Shown here piece after piece: positions 23,449-33,455 of a stretch of DNA of 64,000 nt. Position 1 is the stretch's first letter; each line of letters starts with the position of its first letter. Under the pieces are notes generated by a model. The model was not told where the DNA came from. It was given only the letters and a program-made list of their open reading frames with translations, and ran no database searches. This DNA is from Cryptomeria japonica. Its lineage: Eukaryota; Streptophyta; Pinopsida; Cupressales; Cupressaceae. The translations under genes and the position numbers were made by a program. The stretch lies in assembly GCF_030272615.1 (NCBI RefSeq), contig NC_081409.1, positions 618,621,255 to 618,685,254 of the forward strand, in the 5' to 3' direction.

Positions 23449-23462
23449 GGGCTCTGACACCA
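23449..23462 (-). other. LARD primer-binding site
   Basis: Plus strand GGGCTCTGACACCA, that is TGGTGTCAGAGCCC on the minus strand, two bases inside the LTR. It differs at one position from the Met-tRNA-type consensus TGGTATCAGAGCC. Confidence 0.78.
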
Positions 23463-23464
23463 AA

Positions 23465-26400
23465 TGTGATGCCCCGCCAGGAAACCCCGAAGGGATTAAG
23501 CCAAAACACAAGAATAGAGTGCAATAATTTTTTTTTTTAATTTTTTTAAAAAGTTACACCACATTAAGATACAACAAGATATCAAAGACTCAGATAACAT
23601 AGCGGAAGACATCAACTAACACCTAAAGAGTTTCCCAATGAAATTACTTAAATTTCACAATTCACTTAACTCACATAATTAATCCAATAAGCTGATTATC
23701 CTAATAACGAGATAATTCTTAATCAGGATAATTTCTTTCAAAAGATGGAAATACAAATCACAAGCAAAGATTCATCCTTCAAGATCTATTCCTAATCTTC
23801 ATTCAAGCTTTTCATAAAAATATAAGCCATACATCTAATATTCTAACACACTAGAATTTAATCATAAACATATGAGATCTTTTCAAGCATACTTAATTTC
23901 CTTAACAACAACTGAATATATTCCATTACTCTAAGTTACATTCTTTCATATTCCAATTTATTGCATTATAAAAGACGATTGCATACTTGCATCTACGATA
24001 AATCTCATCTAAACCACTTATGCATTCGATCAAAACAGCATTCAAGAAAGGACTGCATATAAGAATTTAAAGTTAATTCCATCTTATCCACTTATACATT
24101 CTAACATAAGCTATTCATACATGATAAAGTTGAATAAGGGAAACATAAGAGAATAACATCACATAACACCATAAAGATCTCGGAGTTCACCCCTAAAGGG
24201 CTACATCTCTGGGTCTGCTCAACTGCAAGACCCCTCTGATAATTAATAAAGTTAAGAATACAAGAGGTTACACCATTACAATCCAGCCATCAAGGCAAAA
24301 TATAAACAATATACAAACGACCACATCGGTCAATAAATACATAAACGATCCCTAAAAAGAGCAGGATCCAGCTGAACATAATCAAAGCTAATACAAAGGT
24401 CCAGAAGAGCATCCATAAGATTGAGCCATCACCACCCAAGGTCTAACATGAAACCGATACTCACAAGGGCAGAGACAAAAGGACGACCCACAAAGGTACT
24501 CCTAACAGGACAAAACGACAACACACTAGCGAACGTAGGGACAAGTGTCATCACACAACCTGGTACGGTTACCATGGTAGGTCTTCATAGGTCCCGGCCC
24601 CATACATTGGGTTACCCTGGCAACCTAATCCGAGCCTCTGGCCCATCCAAGCCTCATGTGGACCCACACATCCTCTCGTGAAGACAAGGATGGTGGTTTG
24701 CCATTTCAGGCCTTCCCACAGCATGTCGAGTCTATGTTAGCGCTCATCCCATGTGTGAGGCACAATTATCTTACTTAGAGATTACATTCTAATCTACTGA
24801 TAGGTTATCACCTATTAGACTCACTTTCGACGGGTTACCCAGTAGCCACTTTGGGCGCGGCCCCCAATCGAAAGCCACTTTCCCATACGACACTAGACTA
24901 TACTCAGATGAACTCAAAAACCAAGGAATACACATGGTCAGACGAACGAAGTTCAAGAAGGAGGAATCCACCATATGGTCAAACACGACTCAAAGATGTA
25001 CACTTACTAACGGATGGTACTCTAACTAGAGACCTGACCGACTAAGGTCAACCACGAATCATCATTCGACACCCACACAGGGGATATGACCAAATAGGAC
25101 ACTACCACAAAAAAACAGTCAACTCAGGGCAGAGGACTAAAACAGGTATCCCAACTCAATCCATACGATAGGGACCTAACAAACAAAGCACGAATTGCCA
25201 TTTCATAATCAAAAGCGAATACAGAAATTAAACTTGCATAGGTAATATTCAGCAGATACAATCTTTCCGAATTGATCTAAACATTAAAAGTCGATCAAGT
25301 TTTCTACATGATCTATATTAGATTGCAGTTATCTACCTTATCTAGGAATAGGTTGTTCTTGGTTTTCTAACTCTCTAAGGTTCAAAGCATCGAATAGACA
25401 TATAAAGCCATAATGAGTTCTTAAACCAATTTCACATGAATATAATCAGACAACCGTTAACCAGTTAAAAAGATATTTAATCTCCAATTAAAACATCATT
25501 GATATCCTCTTGAAATAAAATCACTCAATCTCACTCCTTCGAATAAGTATATAGTTTCAAAAAAAAAAATATACCCTTAGAAGGGAGCTAAAACAAAATA
25601 GGTAAACATTTTCCAAATTAACATAATATTTTACTTCCACAAACAAAACCTATTAACATAGGGGTTAATTTCCAAGAATTAACAACTAATAAACATTTGA
25701 TTTTATCCTTCCTTTCAATTTGCAAATGCCTATATGGATCCTTGCAAATACATCAAGATACAATTTAACCAATTAACATATATATTAATTACTCATTAAT
25801 TAATTATATACATTAATTAATAATTTAAATGAATAACATTTAACATTAAAACATTATCATTAAATAAAATTAAATTGTCCTATTAAATAATATTAAAATG
25901 TTATATTTATATATATATATATATATATTTTTTTCAAAATATTTAAAAAAGAAATTTTTTAAAAGCTAAATTTATTAGGGCAAGAAAGAGGGAACCGTGG
26001 CCCTAGCCGCAGTGGCGCCGCCGAGATGGGCACAGGACCTGCGGCTCCCACGCAGGGAATGCAGCGCCCTGCGGCCACCGCGGAGGACACCGCTTCCTGT
26101 GGTCTCCATGGCTGCGGGGACGCAAAGGCTGCGGCCTGCGCGAGCGGGGGGGGAAAGAGGAGGAAGCGGGTTGAGCTCTGCTCCCCGCCCTCCGAACCCC
26201 AAACTAATAAATATATATTTTTTTTACTACACAGTTCATTTTTAAAAATGAAATAACAAAATGAAAAATAGTTTGAAGTTTCATATTTCGATTTAACATA
26301 AAAGAAATCAAATTTCTATAATGAAATCTGGGTTTTTAATCACTTCTTCTCTAAACAGCAAAACCCCATAATAAAAAAAAAAACATAGTCTCATAAAGAG

Positions 26401-27721
26401 ACTTGCAATATAATCATCTAGAATGATAAGGTTTCTAAATTTAGAGGAGTTTATTAAATAATCCTCCAAAATAACCAATTTGAGACAAAGAGGAAACTCA
26501 TTTTCCATACACAATTACAAGCAATCAACCAAACTTACTAATTACCAAAACAGTTCTTAATCTTGGCATTCAATGGAGAATCTGGAACCAAGATAGCATG
26601 AAAACATTCAAACTCCCATTTTTATTTTATTTTAAACAATAACTAAATTGATAAATAGATCCTACCTGATCTCGCATTCCTGGCAAGATCTGCTAAAGAG
26701 CCCCAATCTGCAGCTCCCAAAAACCTTCCTTCTCCTTCCAAAACCCCCAAATTTCATCCCAAAAATATTTTCCAAAAAACATTTTTCCAAAAACATCCCT
26801 CCTCCAAAATTTTCAAAAGAATTTAGGTTATCAGGAAGAGTTGACCAAAATTCCATTTTTGGAATTAAAATTTTTATTTAAAATAATCTTCCCAAAAAAT
26901 AATTCTTTTCTAACTATAACAACAAATTAAACTTGCCTTTCAATTCAAAATTGATTTTCCCACTCAACTGAAATTTAACCTTTCTATTTCAATTAAAATT
27001 AAATCTTTCTTATTTAAAAAGCCAACAGAATACAATTAAATCTATTGCAATTAAATACAAAACTTTCTTTTTCAAACAGCATATACAAAATGCATTTAAT
27101 ATTCAAAATCAACCATTTAATTGAACTTGCTCCCAATTTAAATCGAGAAATTCAAATCAACGATAATTCACATAAAGTAATCCCGATTAATTTAGTCCAT
27201 TAATCTTTAATGCACAAACACATATTTAATCAAATTAAATACTTAAGGACTAATTAATCAATTTAACCATACACACCAAGCACGCAAACCAAGAAAGTCA
27301 ACCAGACAGACGACTCGTAAACCCAAACAAGAAGGGAACACCGAGGATGACTTACGATGCTCACTTGAGCACGACTATGGTCAACTAGGGTCTTATGACC
27401 ATCTAATCCAACTCTAAGGATTAAAGAGGTACACTCAAACCTGCAAATCTAGGTGAAGACGAACCTCGCACTCATGCGGCGTTGTACCTGAAATCTCCTA
27501 CAACCAAGAGTCATACATGCATACATATATAAACTTTAATGAAAGCATTAGCCCGATCTTAATACCACGAAATAGGAACACTAAACAACTTGCATACAAC
27601 TAGTGTGAAAACCACATCAACAGCTATGCATTAAATCAAACATTTGACTATAACATTATATTAAGATAAACTAACCAAGATTAAACCGAGATTAGAAATT
27701 GATTAGGGCAGGGGTACTACA
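23465..27721 (-). repeat. LARD LTR, right copy (5' LTR on the minus strand)
   Basis: 4,257 bp. Plus-strand start TGTGATGCCCCGCC (one base different from the left copy at the fourth position), end GGGGTACTACA. Holds the second GC-rich pocket at 25,978-26,200 and a TA-rich tract at 25,908-25,928. Confidence 0.87.
25978..26200. other. GC-rich CpG pocket in right LARD LTR
   Basis: Counterpart of 18,088-18,330. By eye this segment differs between the two LTRs more than the surrounding AT-rich sequence, including small indels, as expected if CpG sites decay quickly. Confidence 0.55.
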
Positions 27722-28687
27722 GAAACTAACACTGAGAAATCATAAAAAGTAGAGGTACACACACAGACAGATAAAATGATAGAAAATGTAAATAAAGAGG
27801 AAGCAATTGATAGAAACAAGGAAGGAATAGTGAAGTTAATTGGGTAAGTATCTATTGAAAGGAATTTTGTTGCAGAACTAAGCACATCCACTGGAGAATT
27901 CAAACCCAATAATGTAACAAATGTTCTTTTGGATTCAATTAAGAGGATAATAGATTGCAATGCCTTAGCATTTAAGGCTATTGATGACACATTATGCATT
28001 GTTAAGATGATTGTACCAACCTGTAAGATAGATCATATTGATGATTCTTTAGCTAAATTGGACACATTGTCCAAATTTATTGCTGAAAATGTTCTAACCA
28101 TAGATAAGGTAAATGAGGAAACTATAAAGGAAAGTGTAGATAAAGAGAAAGGTGAATTCTTTGAGAAAACTATCAAATACTGTACTGAGCACATGGATTC
28201 ATTATTACCAACACTTAACTCAACAATTTTGGAATATAAGGAGGTGTATAGAGAAGCTTACAAACCTCACCACCTGACTGGAGATATTGATGAGGAAATT
28301 AAAAAGACACAGAAGGAGATAGATGAAATTGCGGATAGTATGATAGGTTCTTGGGAACTTACCTCAGTTTTTGAATAGGAAATGGCAGTTTATGAGGAAA
28401 AGTTAGAGAAACTTGAGAAAGAGAAAGCAAGGACAAGGTTGAATGCCCGGGAACTGAAGAGAAAACTTGGTCCAAGATCGGACAGTCTTATTACTCAATG
28501 GGTTGAGATATCAAAGGAAACAATTCAAGGAGAATGGTCACTAGAGCAACAGATGCACTATCTGACTGACATGATCCAGCAAATAGAAACCAATCTTTCT
28601 GATAGTAACAAATTCATGTAGATGCAGGATCTAATTTTCGTGGACATCTTTGAAATTGTAAGCAACCGGTTAAAGGCTATGAGGTAG
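27722..28687 (+). pseudogene. Family-A unit 3 ORFX, 3' part
   Basis: Continuation of the ORFX interrupted at 15,589, after the duplicated GAAAC. Reads TNTEKS, then DSIKRIIDCNALAFKAIDDT, KIDHIDDSLAKLDTLSKF and LNSTILEYKEVYREA to SVFE-TAG at about 28,376-28,378, then ATG three bases later and EEKLEKLEKEKARTRL, LDSLITQ-like and EWSLEQQMHYLTDMIQQ. FM-TAG follows, and the natural AMR-TAG end is at 28,685-28,687. It has fewer stops than units 1 and 2 in this part. Confidence 0.74.
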
Positions 28688-28850
28688 CATTTTTGTATTC
28701 TTTGATTCTTTTTGACATCCTTTTCAATTGATGTCAAATGGGGAGTAGTATGGAGAAAAATAAATGCACAACAGAGATCACTTGCTCAGGGGGACCACAC
28801 GTATTTTGGATTTCATTTTTGAATAACAATTTTGGATTTTTCTCATGAGC

Positions 28851-28930
28851 GTTGCCATCAATGCCAAAGGGGGAGATTGTTTAAATTATACACTCAAATG
28901 AGAATGGTTGATGTTGTCATTGATGGCAAC
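28851..28930. promoter_or_regulatory. Inverted repeat bracketing the PPT-LTR junction, unit 3/LTR 4
   Basis: GTTGCCATCAATG at 28,851-28,863 and CATTGATGGCAAC at 28,918-28,930, perfect 13 bp arms around the PPT and the LTR start at 28,878. Confidence 0.7.
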
Positions 28931-29676
28931 CAACTGGTAACAGGTTGTACAAGATTGCAAACATGATACACCGACAGGCGTCAGCACCGGCAGGCACATT
29001 CAGCGACATCCAGATTACATCGACAGTGAAGTATACCGACACTCGGGCCGACTTGAGACAAAGTTTTGTTTATGTGAATTGTACTCTAAATGTAATTAAT
29101 TATTTGTAAGATGACTTGATGTAGTGTAAAGACTCATATATGTGTGAGATATAATAGGTCATTTTTGTAATAGAATGGAATAGCATGGAATAAAAGAATA
29201 TTATATAGAAGATAGCCAAAGGTTTTGGTTAAGGTATCTAACTGAGCTTAAACCGGTACTGAACCAAGCATTGGAGATGCTATTTTGAGCAGTACATTAT
29301 CTTGCATTTAATTATCCATATTGTAGTCAGTGAGACTCTTTCATTGAGCAGTGCGCTCTAGGCTATTGGCCTTCCTGCATGTGCAGGCCCCTATTGTAAG
29401 TAAAATTGATTCATATTGGCTAGTGAGTAAATATTGTGGGTCACAAATCCCACCGAGGTTTTTCCCACACCGGGTTTCCTCACCAAAATATCGTGTGTTA
29501 TGATGTGCATTTATGGTGTCTCTGTTATTTCTCTTTGCGGCATTATTTCTTATTTACTGGTATATTAATTTGGGTTGCAAAGTTATAAATAATTTCAAAT
29601 ATTCAATTAACCTGTTAGACACTGATTCACCCCCCTGCCCCTCTCAGTGTCTTTGGGACTGTCAATGCATCTAACA
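28878..29676 (+). repeat. Family-A LTR 4
   Basis: Starts TGTTTAAATTATACACTC, ends CATCTAACA; 799 bp. PBS TGGTATTAGAGCC at 29,679-29,691. It is followed by a truncated internal region rather than unique flanking DNA, so the array originally continued to the right. Confidence 0.88.
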
Positions 29677-29747
29677 ATTGGTATTAGAGCCTAGTCCTCT
29701 ATTTGCAAAACCCTAACAACTTGAGGAAGATTCTGAAACAGGTACTG

Positions 29748-30212
29748 ATGGAGAATTTGAGAAAACAGTTGGAAGGAGCTCTTGAATATTTTGATTCAGA
29801 AAAAATGAACAATATATAACTTGAAGATGATCTAAGGACTGCTAAGGAATTCATTAAAGGACTTCAGGAGAACCTGGTTATAGTACAAATCAAGATGAAG
29901 GAACTTCATGAGAAAATGTAGAAACATGATAATGAAAAAGAAACGCTTATTGATATTGCAAAAAAGTTGAGACAAGAGAATAGTAATATGAGGAATGAAA
30001 TGCAAGATCTGACCATGAGGCTATGTATGGATATTGAAGACAAGAAGAAGAATGAAGAAGACTTGACTAGGACACTTAATGATGAAGGTAATGAAAATTT
30101 GAGACTTTGTCCTGGAATTGATATGCTAAAGACAAATCTGATTCACTTGCAACATGATAAAGAGGATCTTATGAGACAAGTTGGGATATATTCTTTGTTG
30201 AAAAAGAAATGA
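29748..30212 (+). pseudogene. Family-A unit 4 ORF1 remnant
   Basis: MENLRKQLEGALEYFDSEKM start, with internal stops. The coiled-coil block MRQENSNMRNEMQDLTMRLC is retained, and the frame ends after the deletion junction (GIYSLLKKK then TGA). A TGA here replaces AGA of units 1 and 2. Confidence 0.7.
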
Positions 30213-30235
30213 AAGAGGAAAGGGAGAGACAGAAA

Positions 30236-30436
30236 ATGGATAAATATTTTGCGAATGTATACTAAAAGGACAAAGGTAAAGGTAAAATTGGTAGTGTACC
30301 TGCTATAAAGGTAACATATAACCTTCCCCCTCTAGCACAGGACACCCCACCAATAACTTCAAATACACTGGTACATACAAGTAATCAACCGGATAAGGTG
30401 ACTGAAGAAGTAACACATGATGACACCAACTCAGAT
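30236..30436 (+). pseudogene. Family-A unit 4 ORFX, 3'-truncated
   Basis: Opens MDKYFANVY and runs through NLPPLAQDTPP to DDTNSD. Homology to the other units stops at 30,436, within the codons for DFEILF. No LTR or target-site signature is visible at the break, so this looks like a deletion or recombination breakpoint. Confidence 0.7.
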
Positions 30437-31959
30437 GTTTAATGGCTTGTGGTGTTTCTGTGATGACTCTGTGAGATAACCCATGAATTGCATGTCCGCA
30501 TTAATACAATTGTGGTGCATTTGAGGAAAAATATGTTGTTGAAGTTGATCAATTTTATCATTTTCATTGGAACAACTCATAACGCAAGACACTAAAACTA
30601 AGCCACATCCATGGTACGACATTTATTAGTAACATGTTTATTGTTGCATGGGACAATTACTAGTAGCTATTTCAAATGAAAAGGTCAATTGTGGTGCATT
30701 ATGCAATGAGTTGATGTTATTTTCATTTGCATTCACGAATTCATTTTTCAACAGAACAAAAGAAAGAGAGTTGTGTTGTGTTCATGGGTAGGAGGCAAGT
30801 CATTTCACTTGATGCTTAATACTTTGCATTTTTTTATGTGGGTTTTCTTTGATCTTTGTGGCAACAAACCAATAAATAGTGGAGTGGTGGAAGTTTTAGT
30901 CTTCTCTAAAGTAGGGGTGTTGTGAACCCTTGACAATTGATAGTTTTTTTAGCATTTCAAATGTTTTTAATAACTTTTGATGATTATTCTGTTTGTATAT
31001 ATATATATGCACTATAGTGCGCCTCCCTGATTCATCATTTATGAGAGGATGCAATAAATATTTTTGGATTTGTTCATGCTCTTGATGCCTCTTGTTTCAT
31101 TTTTTATATTAATTTTTTGACTTTAATGGATTCATTATGATTTATGTAGATGGTGTTATATCCTAGACTATTATGATGATCAGACCCATAGTTAGTGATC
31201 AATATGAACTCAATATTTGATGACATGGTGATATCTTATTAATACTAGCCCTTCTTCATGATTATATTGGATGAGATGATGATATAGTTGTTGTGATTGT
31301 GCTACTACTACATTCATGATAGAGATGATGTCATACCACTCATTATGAGCGTGATATGATATTGTGATTCTCTTCACTTCCTTGGTTATTTATGATATTT
31401 ACAATTGTACAAGTTGTCTTGTAGTTATTGGTGGTTGCAGAAACTAGACATCGACTGCACCTAGTCTCATAGGTCTAAGTGTGTCTTTATCCTAATGGCA
31501 AGTTGATCAAAAGGGACATGATTTCCTTCTACACACTCTAGGTTTAAGTTAATACCATTGCCAGTTAGTGTCTTGGCTTGATTCATTGGTTTAGCGTTAG
31601 GTGATATGTTGTTCAATCCTACGTCGGGTTGCTTTATGAGTTGTGATTATTTATTAAATTAAGAATTAATTGATTCATATATTTTAATGGGTATTACAAT
31701 AAATTGATCGGTGGCATTAATATTTAATATTAATGTTATTTTATGGATTTATATTTTATTGGTGCGTTTTATTATTATTCAATGGTTTAATGCTTATTTG
31801 AATATTTATTATTTGAGCCTTCTATTTATTGGATATATTATTTATTTATTTATACATTTATATATTATTGGGTTATTTATTGGTTATTTATTTATTTTAT
31901 TTCTTAGCCCTTTCTATTTTATTTATTGATTAATGGGCTTATTTATTATTGTTTATTGT
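30437..31959. other. Unassigned AT-rich DNA
   Basis: No gene seen. Contains a short TATATATATATATGC microsatellite near 31,000 and a TTATTTATT-type low-complexity stretch at 31,640-31,930 that yields a hydrophobic open frame of no value. It sits between the broken end of the A array and the broken 5' part of element F. It could be the remains of another LTR element, but I found no termini. Confidence 0.5.
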
Positions 31960-33076
31960 GTTGGCAAAATGATCAGCGCTCCCCTCGAGATTCGTGACAA
32001 GGGGCTAATCGCCTCCTATGTGATCCATATCTCTACAGTTATTCTAAAAAAGAATTCATCCTTACCCTACAGGAGAGGTTATCATCTACTCAAGCTAAAT
32101 AGAAGGAACTCTTACAAAATTAGGATGATGAAGAAAAGAATGCCCTTAAGGAACTATGCTAGAAGTTGAGTCAGGAGAATAATGTCATGAAGAATGAGAT
32201 GCAAGCCATAACCATGAGGATGTCCAAGGAGATTGGAGACCGAAAGAAGAATGAAGAAAATCTTGTCATATCTTTGAAAGATAGATTTGAGGAATGCATT
32301 AGGTTGGTGCATGAGAATGATGTGTTGAGAACTAAATTGGTGCAATCACAGAACAATGAGCAAGAGTTGGAAGGAATGATAACAGTCCTAAGAAATGAAC
32401 TGGATGTTGCAAATGAATACAAAGAAAAGTTCAGGGTTAGTTTCGCAAAGATTGATGAATTATTGAAGGATCAAAGACACATTGGAGACACTAGAGGTCT
32501 TGGATTTGAGAATGGAGAAAGCTTTGGTACTACAAATTTGGAGAATCCACCAAACAACCAAAATCAGAAATCACCGGCAAGGCAACCCAATGCACATAAA
32601 TTTAATGGTATATGCTTTTTTTCTAATAAGTTTGGTCATAGAGAAAGTCAATGTGGAAATAAAGAAAATCATAATACAATTTAGTTCCCGATCAGTGTTC
32701 AAATTGTAAGAAGTATGGCCATAGGATAATAGATTGTATAATGAATGTGAGATGTCATGCATGTGAAAATTCTAGGCATATGGCTAATCAATGTAGGTAA
32801 AGAAATAATCAAGGTTACAACAAGGAAATTCAAAAGAACAATGTCACTTGTTATGCATGCAAAAAAAGAGGACATATTGCTAAATTTTGCAAAAGCAAGA
32901 AACCACTGACAGGAAATGATGAGAAGAGAAAACAAAAGGTTGATGATATTCAGAAGGAGCATGATAAGAAATGGATCAGAAAGTCTGAGGATCAATAGGA
33001 TGAAGCTAATACCTCGGTTACTCAACTGGCAGAGGAGAATGTTCCTGCACTGGCAAGAAACTCATCCGGTAACTGA
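31960..33076 (+). pseudogene. Element F ORF1: Gag-like coiled-coil and zinc-knuckle protein
   Basis: 5'-damaged copy. From about 31,960 weak similarity to MENLRK-type sequence begins; from 32,050 it is clear (KKEFILTLQERL, KLSQENNVMKNEM, RMSKEIGDRKKNEE). Coiled coil is followed by GLGFENGESFGTTN and then CCHC zinc knuckles: a damaged CFFSNKFGHRESQC, then CSNCKKYGHRIIDC, CHACENSRHMANQC and CYACKKRGHIAKFC. It ends VPALARNSSGN with TGA at 33,074-33,076. A frameshift near 32,690 and several stops break it. Known Gag proteins bind genomic RNA through such knuckles, so an RNA-binding role is inferred. Compared with family A this ORF1 is full length. Confidence 0.78.
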
Positions 33077-33455
33077 GGCATTAGCCTTAGGGTGAGGCAA
33101 ATTAATGATAGATCTTGCATTACCCTCGGTAGTGGTCTAAAAGCTTGTTTCAAACATTGGAGAAGTCTATCTGGAGATTCACCAACACAGATTTGATGGA
33201 TCTTGGATCTGGTATGATATGCCAACATGTATTTATATAAATAAGGAATTGGGGTTTTGCAGGTTAAAAGGGAAAAGTGATTCATTTTTCATCACCAAGC
33301 ACTCAAAGTGAAGAAGAGTGAGTTTAAGGTGACCTAAGGCGATTAAGATTATTTTCAAGCAAATTCTAGTACATTTAGAGCGGATTTTCAAGGGTTTTCA
33401 CCAACGAAGTCAATGAGGTATTTTCTCAATTTTTAAGCTATCTTTTCAAATCGCA

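Larger units (their letters stand above)
19844..23464 (-). other. LARD internal domain, apparently non-coding
   Basis: 3,621 bp between the two LTRs. All open frames are short (under about 90 codons) and lack gag, zinc-knuckle, protease, RT or integrase motifs. There is a short GA run near 22,997-23,012. The function would be structural and regulatory, such as packaging and dimerisation of the RNA (inference from LARD biology). Confidence 0.7.
15590..27721 (-). mobile_element. LARD-like LTR element with 4.25 kb LTRs and non-coding interior
   Basis: 12,132 bp insertion with TG...CA ends on the plus strand (TGTAATGCCCC ... GGGGTACTACA). It is flanked by a perfect 5 bp target duplication GAAAC (15,585-15,589 and 27,722-27,726) inside the family-A ORFX. 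Two near-identical LTRs surround a 3.6 kb interior. The PBS-like and PPT-like sequences place transcription on the minus strand. No frame in the interior resembles gag or pol. LTRs over 4 kb with a non-coding interior of about 3.5 kb fit the definition of a large retrotransposon derivative (LARD), which must be mobilised by another element. The LTRs look much less diverged from each other than the family-A copies do, so this insertion is younger than the array. Confidence 0.85.
8177..30436 (+). mobile_element. Head-to-tail array of family-A pol-less LTR elements
   Basis: LTR - internal - LTR - internal - LTR - internal - LTR - truncated internal. LTRs start at 8,177, 11,035, 13,865 and 28,878. 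After removing the 12.1 kb LARD and its target duplication, the start-to-start steps are 2,858, 2,830 and about 2,876 bp. Adjacent units share one LTR, as expected from unequal recombination between LTRs or tandem reverse-transcription products. Each unit has a Met-tRNA-type PBS, a short Gag-like ORF1 remnant, an out-of-frame ORFX equal to the C-terminal part of the ORF2 of element E, and a PPT. No unit has protease, integrase, reverse transcriptase or RNase H. The array abuts the RPA fossil on the left. On the right, homology to the other units stops after 30,436. Confidence 0.85.

Noticed and set aside
8177-30436. CRISPR-like or satellite repeat array
   Set aside because: The regular repeats are LTRs with TG...CA ends, PBS and PPT; the tandem layout is explained by shared LTRs.
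31711-31929. Hydrophobic 72-codon open frame, possible membrane protein
   Set aside because: It is translated TTATTTATT low-complexity DNA with only I/L/F/Y codons. No conservation or context.
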